Positions 16,801 to 25,221 are shown, numbered from the stretch's first letter. The stretch: 64,000 nucleotides of DNA from Ga0077527 sp964433345 (GCA_964433345.1 CAYSQJ010000001.1:626328-690327), one strand, 5' to 3'. Notes: generated by a model from the sequence alone, not told the origin. Translations and numbers: made by a program.

Positions 16801-17244
16801 ATGGCTTCCGTCAAGGGCTGCAACATTCCGGATGACCTGTACTACAACGTCGACAGCAATGTCTGGCTGCGCAAGGAAGCCGACGGCACGGTGACCATCG
16901 GCATGACTGCCTATGCCGCGGCGCTGGCCGGCCAAGTGGTGTCCTGCACGCCGAAGAAGGTCGGCCGCAGCGTCGAGCAGAACAAGTCGGCGGCGACCGT
17001 CGAGTCCGGCAAGTGGGTGGGTCCGGTCAAGGCGCCGGTGTCGGGGGAGGTGGTTGCGATCAACGATGTGCTGTCTTCGGCACCGGGCACCATCAACAGC
17101 GATCCCTACGGCTCGGGCTGGATGGTCAAGCTCAAGCCGGCGAACTGGGATGCCGATTCCGGCGGACTGACCACCGGCGGCGCGGCGGCGGCGGCCTTCG
17201 AAGCCAAGATGAACGCCGAGGGTTTTGCCGGCTGCGGCGCCTGA
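16801..17244 (+). CDS. lbpA2: LbpA: lipoate-binding GcvH-like protein (second copy)
   Basis: This 147-aa GcvH-like protein is paralogous to the product at 15914. The lipoylation site is K71 in ATVESGKWVGP. N-terminal GCNIPDDLYYNVDSNVWLRK aligns with the corresponding region of LbpA1. The C-terminus has a Gly/Ala-rich stretch ending FAGCGA. Two LbpA genes with different N- and C-termini suggest division of labour, for example one per HdrB subunit (inference). A strong Shine-Dalgarno AGAGGAGG lies 7-8 nt before the ATG. lipS1 starts 18 bp downstream. Confidence 0.92.
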   Translation: MASVKGCNIPDDLYYNVDSNVWLRKEADGTVTIGMTAYAAALAGQVVSCTPKKVGRSVEQNKSAATVESGKWVGPVKAPVSGEVVAINDVLSSAPGTINSDPYGSGWMVKLKPANWDADSGGLTTGGAAAAAFEAKMNAEGFAGCGA

Positions 17245-17262
17245 GCGCGGCCGGGGAACGGC

Positions 17263-18387
17263 GTGAACAGCGGCTGGCTCGACATAGCCGGCGCCATTGA
17301 GGCGCTGGACGGCGTTGCGCTGGACGCGGCGCTGGTCGGGGGTATCGAACGCGATGCCCGCGCTGCCGGCGCCGGCATCAATTTCTACACCCCGACCTTC
17401 AAGTCTTACGCCACCTCGGAACTCGCCGGTTGCGGCAAGAGTGCATGGCCCGCGGTGTCGATCACCGGCGGCGAATGCGCGCTGGCCTGTGACCACTGCA
17501 AGGCGAAAATCCTCGAACCGATGATTCCGGCACGCACGCCGGATCAGCTGTGGCGGGTGGTCAACGAACAGATCGCGGCCGGCGCACAGGGCATGCTGCT
17601 TACCGGCGGCTCGAATTCGCGCAACGAGGTCGAGTACGATGAATACTATCCGGTTGTGCGCCGGATCAAGGATGCCTTTCCTGCATTCAAGATTGCGATG
17701 CACACTGCGCTGGTCGACCACGACATTGCGCAACGCATGGAGGCTGCGGGCATCGATGCCGCGATGATGGACGTCATCGGCGCGCAGGACACGATTTCAC
17801 AGGTTTACCACCTGAAGCGCAGCGTCGCCGATTTCGAGCGCTCGCTCGAATGCCTGACCGCGACCTCGATGAAATGCGTGCCGCACATCGTCATCGGCCT
17901 GCACTACGGGCGCATGCTCGGCGAATGGGAGGCGCTGGAAATCGTCGCCCGCCACAAGCCCGCGGCACTGGTGCTGGTGGTGGTGATGCCTTTTTATGCG
18001 CCGGCGCAAAGGCCTTTTGTCACGCCCGACGCGCGCCAGGTCGGCCGCTTCTTCCTTGATGCGCGCCGGCGTCTGCCGGATACGCCGCTGCTGCTCGGTT
18101 GCGCGCGGCCGCCGGGCCGGGTCAAGGCCGAGATCGACAGTTATGCGGTGATGGCGGGGCTGAACGGCATCGCGCATCCGGCGGACGGCGTGGTCGAACT
18201 CGCGCTGCGGCTGGGTCGCGACGTGCGGGTGACGCCGGCCTGCTGCTCGATTGCCGTCGGTGACGAGGTGATGGCGCTGGAGCGCGAATCGGGCATCCGC
18301 GTCGACCTGCAGGACCTGATCGCGGAGCGGCGCGCGCGCCCGCGCGCCACCGGCAAGCTGGCCGGCATTCCGGTGGTGGCGGGCTGA
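17263..18387 (+). CDS. lipS1: LipS1: radical SAM lipoyl synthase component
   Basis: The 374-aa radical SAM enzyme has cluster motif C72-x3-C76-x2-C79 (CALACDHC) followed by GML LTGGSNSRNE-type glycine-rich and TIM-barrel strands. With LipS2 it forms the two-protein lipoyl synthase that inserts sulfur at C6 and C8 of the octanoyl chain on LbpA, replacing LipA (established for sHdr-type organisms). The start is GTG at 17263, 18 bp after lbpA2. Only 3 bp separate it from lplA, consistent with one assembly pathway. Confidence 0.88.
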   Translation: MNSGWLDIAGAIEALDGVALDAALVGGIERDARAAGAGINFYTPTFKSYATSELAGCGKSAWPAVSITGGECALACDHCKAKILEPMIPARTPDQLWRVVNEQIAAGAQGMLLTGGSNSRNEVEYDEYYPVVRRIKDAFPAFKIAMHTALVDHDIAQRMEAAGIDAAMMDVIGAQDTISQVYHLKRSVADFERSLECLTATSMKCVPHIVIGLHYGRMLGEWEALEIVARHKPAALVLVVVMPFYAPAQRPFVTPDARQVGRFFLDARRRLPDTPLLLGCARPPGRVKAEIDSYAVMAGLNGIAHPADGVVELALRLGRDVRVTPACCSIAVGDEVMALERESGIRVDLQDLIAERRARPRATGKLAGIPVVAG

Positions 18388-18390
18388 AGC

Positions 18391-19464
18391 ATGGACCACT
18401 GGCGCGTCATCGACACCGGCCTGCGGCCCGCGGCGCAGAACATTGCGCTGAACCGCGCGCTGCTGGAGGCGCGCCAGGCCGACGAGATTCCGAGCACGCT
18501 GCGTTTCCTGCGCTTCACGCCATCGGCGCTGCTCGGTTACCACCAGAGCGCCGAACAGGAGCTCAATCTCGATTACTGCCGCGAGCAGGGCATAGCGGTC
18601 CAGCGCCGGATTACCGGCGGCGGCGCGATCTATTTCGACGAAACCCAGATCGGCTGGGAGCTCTACCTGCACAAGCGCGAGCTGGGCACCGCCGACATGC
18701 AGCTCATTTCGCAGCGCATCTGCCATGCGGCAGCGACCGCGATCAGCGCGCTCGGTGTCGATGCGCGTTTCCGACCGCGCAACGACATCGAGGTCGACGG
18801 GCGCAAGATTTCGGGCACCGGCGGCGCCTTCGACGGCGACGCGCTGATGTTCCAGGGCACGCTGCTGATCGAGTTCGATGTCGAAAAAATGCTGCGCGTG
18901 CTGCGCATCACCGCCGAAAAGCTGTCGGACAAGGCCATCGCTTCCGCGCGCGAGCGGGTGGCCAACCTGAAGGACCTGCTCGGACACCGGCCGGATGCCG
19001 CGCAGATCCGCGGCAACATGGTCGAGGCCTTCGAGAGCGAGTTCGGCGTAGAGTTCAGCGAGGGCGACCTGACGCTGACCGAGCAGCAGCGTTACAAGGA
19101 GGCGCTGCGCGAAATCGATCATCCGGACTGGGTGGGGCTGGTCAACCGTCCTGCGGCCGACATGCCTATCCTCGAGGCGGCGCAGAAATTTGCCGGCGGC
19201 CTGCTGCGTGCCGCGGTGATTTACGACCTGCACACCCGCACCATACGCCAGGTCTGGTTCACCGGAGACATGTTTATTCAGCCGCGGCGCACCGTCGCCG
19301 ATCTCGAGGCCGCGCTGCGGGACCTGCCCGTCGATCGCCTGGAGCAGCGCGTCAATGCTTTTTTTGCGGATCGCCGGGTCGACATGCTGACCTTGAGTCC
19401 GAGCGATTTCGTCACCGTGGTGCGGCTGGCACTGAAGCAGCCGCTGCTGGCATCCGCCCCGTGA
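18391..19464 (+). CDS. lplA: Lipoate-protein ligase (sLplA-type, full length with C-terminal domain)
   Basis: The 357-aa ligase activates octanoate or lipoate with ATP and attaches it to the lysine of LbpA. The substrate-binding loop is R72-R-ITGGGAIYFD, and the catalytic lysine is K139 in NDIEVDGRKISGTGG. An accessory C-terminal domain (from about residue 255) is present, as in single-chain LplA(AB) proteins. Its place between lipS1 and lipT indicates dedication to the sulfur operon. The stop overlaps the lipT GTG start. A second, more diverged ligase-like protein is encoded at 22648. Confidence 0.9.
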   Translation: MDHWRVIDTGLRPAAQNIALNRALLEARQADEIPSTLRFLRFTPSALLGYHQSAEQELNLDYCREQGIAVQRRITGGGAIYFDETQIGWELYLHKRELGTADMQLISQRICHAAATAISALGVDARFRPRNDIEVDGRKISGTGGAFDGDALMFQGTLLIEFDVEKMLRVLRITAEKLSDKAIASARERVANLKDLLGHRPDAAQIRGNMVEAFESEFGVEFSEGDLTLTEQQRYKEALREIDHPDWVGLVNRPAADMPILEAAQKFAGGLLRAAVIYDLHTRTIRQVWFTGDMFIQPRRTVADLEAALRDLPVDRLEQRVNAFFADRRVDMLTLSPSDFVTVVRLALKQPLLASAP

Positions 19465-20540
19465 ACGGGCGCGAATGTGATGTGCTGGTGGTCGGCCTCG
19501 GGCCGGGTGGAGGTGCGGCCGCAACTGCGGCAGCGGCTGCGGGCCTGAGCGTGATTGCAATCGACCGCAAGCGCGAAATCGGTGTTCCGGTGCAGTGCGC
19601 GGAATTCATTCCGCTGCCGCTGTCACGTCATGCGATGGCGCCCGGCGTGCTGGCGCAGCGCATTTCGGGCATGACCAGCGTGCTGCCTTCCGGAACGGCA
19701 GTGGATACGCCCTTCAGCGGCCTGATGGTCGACCGTGCCGCATTCGATCGCGAACTGGCTGGTGCCGCTGTTGCGGCGGGCGCCACAGTAGAGGCTGCAA
19801 CGAGTCTCGTAGGACTGGATGCCAATACGGGGACGGCGCGCCTGCGCGGGCCCGCCGGCGAATCGACGCTGCATTATCGCGTGCTGATCGCCGCCGATGG
19901 TCCGCATTCGACGGTGGCCCGGCTGCTCGGACTGACGCCGTTGCAGACCGTGAATACCCGGCAGTACACCGTGCCGCTGCTGCAGCCGTTTGACGACACC
20001 GACATCTGGCTGTCGCCGGACTATCCCGGCGGTTATGCCTGGCTGTTTCCCAAGGGCGATCGCGCCAACCTCGGCCTCGGCATGGATCCGCAAGCCAGTG
20101 AGGACATGAAGACGCCGCTCGACCGCCTGCATCGCGAACTGGTGGCGGAGGGCAGGACGGGCGCCGACATCCTCGCGCGCACCGGCGGCGCGATTCCGGT
20201 CGGCGGATTGCGCGATGTCCTCGTCGCAGGCAGCGTCTTGTTCGTCGGCGATGCCGCGGGACTGACCCATCCGGTGACCGGTGCGGGCATTTCCGCGGCG
20301 GTGGCCAGCGGTGAAGCGGCCGCTGCCGCGGCGCGTTCATGGATGGACGGTGATGCTGCGGCGCTGACGGCTTATGCTGAAGACATGACCGACCAGTTCG
20401 GCGAAGCGCTCAAACGCGCGGTGTGCCGGCGTGCGGAGTTGATGCGCATCCGCAACGCGCCGGCTTTTGCGGACGATGTGACGCATCGCCGCGGCTGGAT
20501 CGCTTTTGACGAATACTATCGTGCACCGCTAACCGCGTGA
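19461..20540 (+). CDS. lipT: LipT: FAD-dependent oxidoreductase of the geranylgeranyl-reductase type
   Basis: The 359-aa flavoprotein has an N-terminal Rossmann motif (VVGLGPGGGAAAT, residues 10-22). It also has the GGR-family segments FVGDAAGLTHPVTGAGISAA (second FAD motif) and a CAEF active-site region. LipT proteins are encoded with LipS1/LipS2 and are thought to supply electrons for, or redox-tune, lipoate assembly. The exact reaction is not settled. GTG start at 19461 overlaps the lplA stop (GTGA). AT-rich repeat copy B begins right at its stop. Confidence 0.85.
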   Translation: MNGRECDVLVVGLGPGGGAAATAAAAAGLSVIAIDRKREIGVPVQCAEFIPLPLSRHAMAPGVLAQRISGMTSVLPSGTAVDTPFSGLMVDRAAFDRELAGAAVAAGATVEAATSLVGLDANTGTARLRGPAGESTLHYRVLIAADGPHSTVARLLGLTPLQTVNTRQYTVPLLQPFDDTDIWLSPDYPGGYAWLFPKGDRANLGLGMDPQASEDMKTPLDRLHRELVAEGRTGADILARTGGAIPVGGLRDVLVAGSVLFVGDAAGLTHPVTGAGISAAVASGEAAAAAARSWMDGDAAALTAYAEDMTDQFGEALKRAVCRRAELMRIRNAPAFADDVTHRRGWIAFDEYYRAPLTA

Positions 20541-20572
20541 GATAAAAAATGTCAATAAAATCAAATACTTAT
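20541..20572 (+). repeat. AT-rich gene-end repeat, copy B
   Basis: This matches copy A (5131-5161) over about 31 nt, including the 21-nt core at 20552-20572 with two transitions. It spans the lipT stop and the first codons of the next gene, so the start codon ATGTCAATAAAATC lies inside the repeat. Confidence 0.55.
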
Positions 20573-21052
20573 ATTCTATTCTTGGCGCTACTCTGCGCCA
20601 CGGCTCCGGCATCAGCCCAGGACGCGACCTTCGCCACCCGTTCGCTGACGCCGGAAACCGCCTTGAAGGCGGCGCAGACCGCACTGAAAAAATGTCGTGA
20701 CGACGGTTTCCAGGTGGCGGTGGCCATCGTCGACCGTGGCGGACTGGTGCAGGTGTTGCTGCGCGACCGCTATGCCGGTCCGCACACGCCGCGCATGGCG
20801 ACCGACAAGGCCTGGTCTGCAGTGACCTTCCGCACCAACACCGCAGACCTCGACCGCGTGACGCAGCCGGGGATGCAGCAGCACGGCATCCGCCAGCGCC
20901 CGCGTGTGGTGACGGTGGCGGGCGGCATGATGATCGAAGGCGCCGGCACGCTGCTCGGCGGCATTGGTGTTTCGGGTGCGCCCGGCGGCGACCGCGACGA
21001 CGTGTGTGCCGCGGCCGGCATCGCGGCAATCCGCGACAGCATCGAATTCTGA
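20549..21052 (+). CDS. Secreted GlcG/HbpS-like (DUF336) protein
   Basis: The 167-aa protein has a Sec signal peptide (ILFLALLCATAPASAQ, cleavage after residue 24) and a GlcG/HbpS domain, seen in GFQVAVAIVDRGGLVQVLLRD, HTPRMATDKAWSAVTFRTNT and the glycine-rich GGIGVSGAPGGDRDD. The family includes haem-binding and stress-sensor proteins. The precise ligand is unknown. It is unusual that an exported protein sits between lipT and lipS2, two cytoplasmic lipoate-assembly genes. The AT-rich 5' end, within repeat copy B, differs in base composition from its neighbours. Confidence 0.82.
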   Translation: MSIKSNTYILFLALLCATAPASAQDATFATRSLTPETALKAAQTALKKCRDDGFQVAVAIVDRGGLVQVLLRDRYAGPHTPRMATDKAWSAVTFRTNTADLDRVTQPGMQQHGIRQRPRVVTVAGGMMIEGAGTLLGGIGVSGAPGGDRDDVCAAAGIAAIRDSIEF

Positions 21053-21077
21053 GAGACTGAAAGAAAAAGGGACCGCC

Positions 21078-22211
21078 ATGGACACGCCCATTTCCGACGA
21101 AGTGCAGCCGATCCGCTTCTACCGGCCTGACTACCACATCAAGACGCCGCAGATGCGCTCGCCGGAGTACGTGCAGATGAGCACCGCGGCGGCGATCACG
21201 CTGGGGCTGATTCCGGGCAAGATGCATCGCACCTCGTGCACGCACTGCCTGAACCTGCTGGTGACCTATCCCGAGGGTTGCCGCGCCAACTGCGCCTACT
21301 GCGGGCTGGCGCGCCACCGCGAGGAGGCGCGCGACTACGCCGACCGCAATTTCATCCGCGTCGACTGGCCGACCGCGCGCTACGACGAAGTCATCGAACG
21401 GGTGAAGGCGGGTAGCGACCGCGGCCAGTTCGAGCGCATGTGCATTTCGATGATCACCCATCCGAACTCGAATGACGACACCTTCGTGCTGCTCGAACGC
21501 TGGACGCGCGAAGTGCCGCAGGTGCCGGTGTCGATCCTGTCCAACCCGACGACGCTGGAGAAGGATGATCTCGTGCGCATGCGCGAACTGGGAGCCGATA
21601 TTTTCACGGTGGCGCTGGATGCGGTGACGCCGGGAATTTTCGAGCGTACCCGCGGCAAGGGCGTCGACAGCCCGCACAAGTACGAGCATTACTGGCGCGC
21701 GATCGAATGGGCCGCGGATGTCTACGGCCCGGAGAAATTCGGCGCCCACCTGATCTGCGGCATGGGTGAGACCGAGCGCGAGATCCTCGAGGTCGCCCAG
21801 CGCATCCGCGACATGGGCGGGCACAACCACATGTTCGCGTTCTTTCCCGAGCGCGGTTCGCTGATGGAGGACTGGCCGGCGGTTGACCGCGGGCAGTGGC
21901 GGCGTGTGCAGCTCGCGCGCTACATCATCGATTACGCGGGCGGCCATTTCCGCGACATGCGTTTCGACGAGGACGGGCGGGTTGTCGATTTCGGCCTGCC
22001 GCAAGCGAAGCTCGAAGCGCTGATCAATGCCGGCACGCCCTTCCGCACCTCGGGCTGCCCCGGCAAGACCGACGACGTCTCGGCCTGCAACCGGCCCTAC
22101 GGCGATTCCAGTCCGACCGATATCCTGTCCTTTCCCTTCGCCCTGAAAAAACGCGACATCACCAAGGTGCGGCGCCAGATTGACGACGAGGACGTCAAGG
22201 CCGGGCTGTAA
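21078..22211 (+). CDS. lipS2: LipS2: radical SAM lipoyl synthase component
   Basis: The 377-aa radical SAM protein is related to BioB/LipA-type enzymes: C68-x3-C72-x2-C75 (CRANCAYC), with two further cysteines C54 and C57 (CTHC) just before it, and GCPGKTDDVSACNRPYGD near the C-terminus. It works with LipS1 to insert the two sulfur atoms of lipoate. The start at 21078 follows an AAAGAAAAAGGG stretch. A longer in-frame ORF would overlap the GlcG-like gene. It is the last gene of the well-described part of sHdr loci, but the operon continues 29 bp later. Confidence 0.88.
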   Translation: MDTPISDEVQPIRFYRPDYHIKTPQMRSPEYVQMSTAAAITLGLIPGKMHRTSCTHCLNLLVTYPEGCRANCAYCGLARHREEARDYADRNFIRVDWPTARYDEVIERVKAGSDRGQFERMCISMITHPNSNDDTFVLLERWTREVPQVPVSILSNPTTLEKDDLVRMRELGADIFTVALDAVTPGIFERTRGKGVDSPHKYEHYWRAIEWAADVYGPEKFGAHLICGMGETEREILEVAQRIRDMGGHNHMFAFFPERGSLMEDWPAVDRGQWRRVQLARYIIDYAGGHFRDMRFDEDGRVVDFGLPQAKLEALINAGTPFRTSGCPGKTDDVSACNRPYGDSSPTDILSFPFALKKRDITKVRRQIDDEDVKAGL

Positions 22212-22240
22212 GGCTGCCTGCCGCCGGCCGACTGACCGCC

Positions 22241-22651
22241 ATGAAAGACATCCGCATCGTCGATGCCGGCGCCCTGAAAAACGAACTGGCGAAATACAAA
22301 AAGGGCAAGAAACTCGACATCCGCCTGTTCAACCAGGTCGCCCGGCTCGCCTGGCTCGGGAAAATCGTGCTCTGCCCGCTCGACCCGGAAGACCCGGCGT
22401 GCAAGGCTTGGTTGCTCCACCTGCAGCCGCCAGAGGGACTGGTGGCTGAAATCATCCGCGTCGACGAGGACCTCAACGGCATGCCTTTTGCGTCGCAGAT
22501 CCACATCCTCGATGCGGAGCAGGGCGCGCACCTGGCGGATATTTTCCGTGAAGGCATGGCGCAGCGGGCACGTGACCTCGAAGCACTGGCGCAGCGCGAT
22601 TTTTATTTCGAGAAGTATTTTTCCCCCGCAGGAAAGGAAGGGCCGGCTTGA
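22241..22651 (+). CDS. Hypothetical protein of the distal sHdr operon
   Basis: This 136-aa basic/acidic alpha-beta protein matches no family I recognise. Visible features are an N-terminal Lys-rich helix (ALKNELAKYKKGKKLDIRLF), a single cysteine in VLCPLDPEDPACKAWLLHL (two Cys 11 apart), a short beta region around IIRVDEDLNG and a C-terminal helix with FYFEKYF. There is no signal peptide or membrane segment. The stop overlaps the TTG start of the ligase-like gene (TTGA), so the two are probably translated together and may form a complex. Confidence 0.75.
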   Translation: MKDIRIVDAGALKNELAKYKKGKKLDIRLFNQVARLAWLGKIVLCPLDPEDPACKAWLLHLQPPEGLVAEIIRVDEDLNGMPFASQIHILDAEQGAHLADIFREGMAQRARDLEALAQRDFYFEKYFSPAGKEGPA

Positions 22652-23523
22652 GTGCCGCCCGTCTCCTCGACCTCGGCTTGCTGCAGCCGGCGCGGCTGCA
22701 CGCCAGTTATGCCGGTATCGCCGGAGCGGCGAATCCCGACAGCGAGCCGGTGCTGCTGTGGGCGCGTGCGACAGCCCACCTCAGCCTGGGGCAGAGCCAG
22801 AGCGCGGCCTGCGAGCTGGTGGCGAATCCCGGGGTGCCGGTGCTGCGCCGGCCGCTGGGCGGCGGCATGGTGTGGATCGACGAGCAGCAGTGCATTCATG
22901 TTTTCATCGTGCCGCTGCGCCGCGCGCCGCGGCGACCGGCGGAGTGGGCGGCCTGGGGTCTGCGGCCGGCAATTTCGACCTTTCGTTCCTTCGGCCTCGA
23001 TGTCGAGCGCCGCGGGGAAGACCTGTGGCTGCACGGCCGCAAGATCGCCGGCAGCGGCTCGGCGACGCTGGGTGCTTGCGCGGTGTTTGCATCGAGTTTC
23101 CTGCTGCATTTCCCGCGCCGGCGTTTTGCCCGCTGCGTTGCCGGCTCCGCGGGATTTCGCGATTGGCTGGATGCGGGACTGGCCGCGACGCTGACCGACT
23201 GGGCGACGCATGCGCCGGTCCCTGCCGTGGCCGGGCTGCGGGCGCGCTTTGCCGCGGCGACCGAGGAAGCTTTCGGCTGGAAGCTGCATGCCGATGTGGC
23301 GGGCGTGGAGGAATCAGCAGCGATCATCGTGGCGGAATCCGAAATCGGGGATGATGAAGAAGGCGACAGTGGCAGGCGCAGCGTGCCCGGAGGCATCAAG
23401 CTCAATCGTGAATCGCGACTGGTCGAGCATCGACGCGGCGCCTGCCTGGTGCGCGAGCTGGTGGTGCGCGGCATGGTGGCGCGCCGCGCGGTGATGCCGC
23501 TGGAACAGGGGGTGTGTCGATGA
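22648..23523 (+). CDS. Second lipoate/octanoate ligase-like protein (BPL_LplA_LipB superfamily)
   Basis: The 291-aa protein is homologous to LplA/LipM-type enzymes. The substrate loop is RRPLGGGMVWID (residues 67-78) and the lysine corresponding to the acyl-binding site is K132 in HGRKIAGSGSATLG. It is shorter than the ligase at 18391 and has an acidic insertion (VAESEIGDDEEGDSG) near residue 235 and no clear LplA C-terminal domain. It could be an octanoyltransferase, an amidotransferase relaying lipoate between LbpA proteins, or a diverged regulator. The TTG start overlaps the previous stop, and the stop overlaps the next start (ATGA). Confidence 0.75.
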   Translation: MSAARLLDLGLLQPARLHASYAGIAGAANPDSEPVLLWARATAHLSLGQSQSAACELVANPGVPVLRRPLGGGMVWIDEQQCIHVFIVPLRRAPRRPAEWAAWGLRPAISTFRSFGLDVERRGEDLWLHGRKIAGSGSATLGACAVFASSFLLHFPRRRFARCVAGSAGFRDWLDAGLAATLTDWATHAPVPAVAGLRARFAAATEEAFGWKLHADVAGVEESAAIIVAESEIGDDEEGDSGRRSVPGGIKLNRESRLVEHRRGACLVRELVVRGMVARRAVMPLEQGVCR

Positions 23524-24191
23524 ACAGGGAGAAATTTCGCGGGGGGCGCAGGCGCTGGTTGCGCGGCGCCGCCGCCGTGTCGTTGGCGGCCGGCATGCTG
23601 CAGCTGCGTGCCGCTCTGGCAGCCGGTGCGCTGCCGCCGGGCGTGGCCCGCTTCAAGGGGGATGTGCGCATCAACGGCAAGCCGGCGGAGCCCGGACAGC
23701 GGGTGGCGCCGGGCGACGTGATTGTCACCGGGCGGGGTGCCGAACTGCTGTTTGTCGCCGAGCGCGATGCCTTCCTGGTGCGTGCGAACAGCCGCATCGA
23801 GTTCGGTTCGGCAGCTGCGCGCGGCGCGGCAACAGTGCTGCGCGTGCTGACCGGCGGCCTGTTGTCGGTGTTCGAATCCGGTGCGCGGCGCGAGATCCGC
23901 ACCACGACCGCGACCATCGGCATCCGCGGTACCGGGGTCTATGTCGAGATCGAGCCGCAGCGCACCTATGCCTGCACCTGCTACGGCGAGGCGGTGCTGA
24001 CGCCCGTCGATGACCCGGCATCCGCGGAAACCGTGCGCACCATTTACCACGACCAGCCGCGCTACATCTACGGCAAGGGCATGCCCAACATGATGGAGGC
24101 GGCACCGGTGATCAATCATACCGACGCCGAGCTCTACATGATCGAGGGACTGGTCGGCCGCTCGCCGCCGTTTTCCGACTCGCGGTACTGA
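23520..24191 (+). CDS. Tat-exported FecR-domain protein
   Basis: The 223-aa protein has a twin-arginine-like signal (RRRWLRGAAAVSLAAG) and a FecR-type domain: VARFKGDVRINGKPA, PGDVIVTGRGAELLFVAERD and TATIGIRGTGVYVEI. A Cys-Thr-Cys pair (YACTCYGEA) is conspicuous and could bind a metal or cofactor, which would explain Tat export. There is no transmembrane helix beyond the signal, so it is likely periplasmic. It overlaps the upstream ligase-like gene by 4 nt and is 3 bp from the next gene. Its role in sulfur oxidation is unknown. A periplasmic sensor or scaffold is plausible. Confidence 0.78.
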   Translation: MNREKFRGGRRRWLRGAAAVSLAAGMLQLRAALAAGALPPGVARFKGDVRINGKPAEPGQRVAPGDVIVTGRGAELLFVAERDAFLVRANSRIEFGSAAARGAATVLRVLTGGLLSVFESGARREIRTTTATIGIRGTGVYVEIEPQRTYACTCYGEAVLTPVDDPASAETVRTIYHDQPRYIYGKGMPNMMEAAPVINHTDAELYMIEGLVGRSPPFSDSRY

Positions 24192-24194
24192 CCG

Positions 24195-24575
24195 ATGGCG
24201 CAGCCGACGGTTGCCTCGCGGCTCGAGCGCCGCCTGGTCCTGATCAGCAGTGATGCAGCTCTCGGGGCAACACTGCGCGCGGCCTGCCCCGCGGACTGGC
24301 AGTTGCAGCAGACCGCGGATGTCGCGGCGCTGGGCGGTTTTGCCGACATCCTGCAATACCGGTTCCTGCTGCTCGACCTCGAGGACGCGGCTCTCGATCC
24401 GCTGGATGTGATCGACACGCTGCGGCGGGAACTGATGCTGAATATCGCAATCATCTGCCTCGGCGGCGATCCGGCGCTGCGTGACGCGGCGCGACTGGCC
24501 CGTGCCGACCGGTTTTTCGGGCGCGACGAGGCTGTCGATGTGATGCTGCGCTTCTGCGCGCAGTACGACTGGTAG
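24195..24575 (+). CDS. Degenerate response-regulator receiver-like protein
   Basis: The 126-aa single-domain protein has receiver-like alternation of strands and helices. LVLISSDAALG occupies the first strand and loop, and FLLLDLEDAALDPLDVI holds the expected phospho-acceptor aspartate. The conserved Thr/Ser after strand 4 is replaced (IICLGGDP), and the usual Lys after strand 5 is Arg/Gly (RADRFFGRDE), so normal phospho-switching is doubtful. There is no output domain. It is the last gene of the 15-kb plus-strand operon, ending 4 bp from a convergent gene. Confidence 0.65.
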   Translation: MAQPTVASRLERRLVLISSDAALGATLRAACPADWQLQQTADVAALGGFADILQYRFLLLDLEDAALDPLDVIDTLRRELMLNIAIICLGGDPALRDAARLARADRFFGRDEAVDVMLRFCAQYDW

Positions 24576-24579
24576 CGGT

Positions 24580-25179
24580 TCAGCGCTGCGGCGCGCCGGC
24601 AAGTCCGCGCAACGCGGCCACAATCCGCTTCACGCCCCGCCACAGTTTCGGCAGCAGCCACAGCGCGGCGATGACGAACAGGGCAAACAGCGCGAGGAAC
24701 AGCAGCGGGTATTGGAAAGCCACCCACAATGCGCCCAGCGCCAGCGTGTCCTCGGTGAACGAGGCCAGCCAGTTGCTGACGGGTTCGGGCGAGGTGTTGA
24801 TCAGCGCGCGGCTGCCGGCCTTGGCAAAATGCGCACCGGCAGCTGCGGTGCCGCCGAGCAGGGCCGCGGCCCAGGCCAGGCCCGGATCACCACCGGCAAC
24901 CGCGGCTGCGGCGAGCAGTGCGCCGCCGGGAATGCGGATGAAGGTATGCAGCGCATCCCACAACGTGTCGACGCCGGGGATCTTGTCGGCGAAAAATTCG
25001 GTGAGGAACAGCAGCCCCGAGATCGCGATCACCCAGGGATGCGCGAGTAGTTCGAGATCGCCGGGCAGGACATACATGCCCGAGCGGTGCAGCAGACCGA
25101 GGCAGAACACGACTGCGTAGAAACGCAGTCCGCTGGTCCAGCCGAGGCCGGTGATCAGGGACAGGGTCAGCGGATCCAT
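24580..25179 (-). CDS. DUF4126 integral membrane protein
   Basis: The 199-aa protein fits the DUF4126 family: N-terminal LITGLGWTSGLRFYAVVFCLG, then ITEFFADKIPGVDTLWDALHTFIRIPGGALL-like and GGTAAAGAHFAKAGSRALINTSPEP segments. Four to five hydrophobic helices are present, the last followed by a basic tail. Its function is unknown; the family is widespread in proteobacteria. It lies 56 bp downstream of the MFS gene on the same strand, and no clear terminator is seen between its end and the convergent sulfur operon. Confidence 0.85.
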   Translation of the reverse strand: MDPLTLSLITGLGWTSGLRFYAVVFCLGLLHRSGMYVLPGDLELLAHPWVIAISGLLFLTEFFADKIPGVDTLWDALHTFIRIPGGALLAAAAVAGGDPGLAWAAALLGGTAAAGAHFAKAGSRALINTSPEPVSNWLASFTEDTLALGALWVAFQYPLLFLALFALFVIAALWLLPKLWRGVKRIVAALRGLAGAPQR

Positions 25180-25221
25180 GTGGCGAGTCTAGCAGCGCAG
25201 CGACGTCGTCGAGGGATGGCA

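Noticed and set aside
17797..19560. 587-codon minus-strand ORF opposite lipS1 and lplA
   Set aside because: No domain, rich in Arg/His/Gln, covers two well-recognised genes on the other strand.
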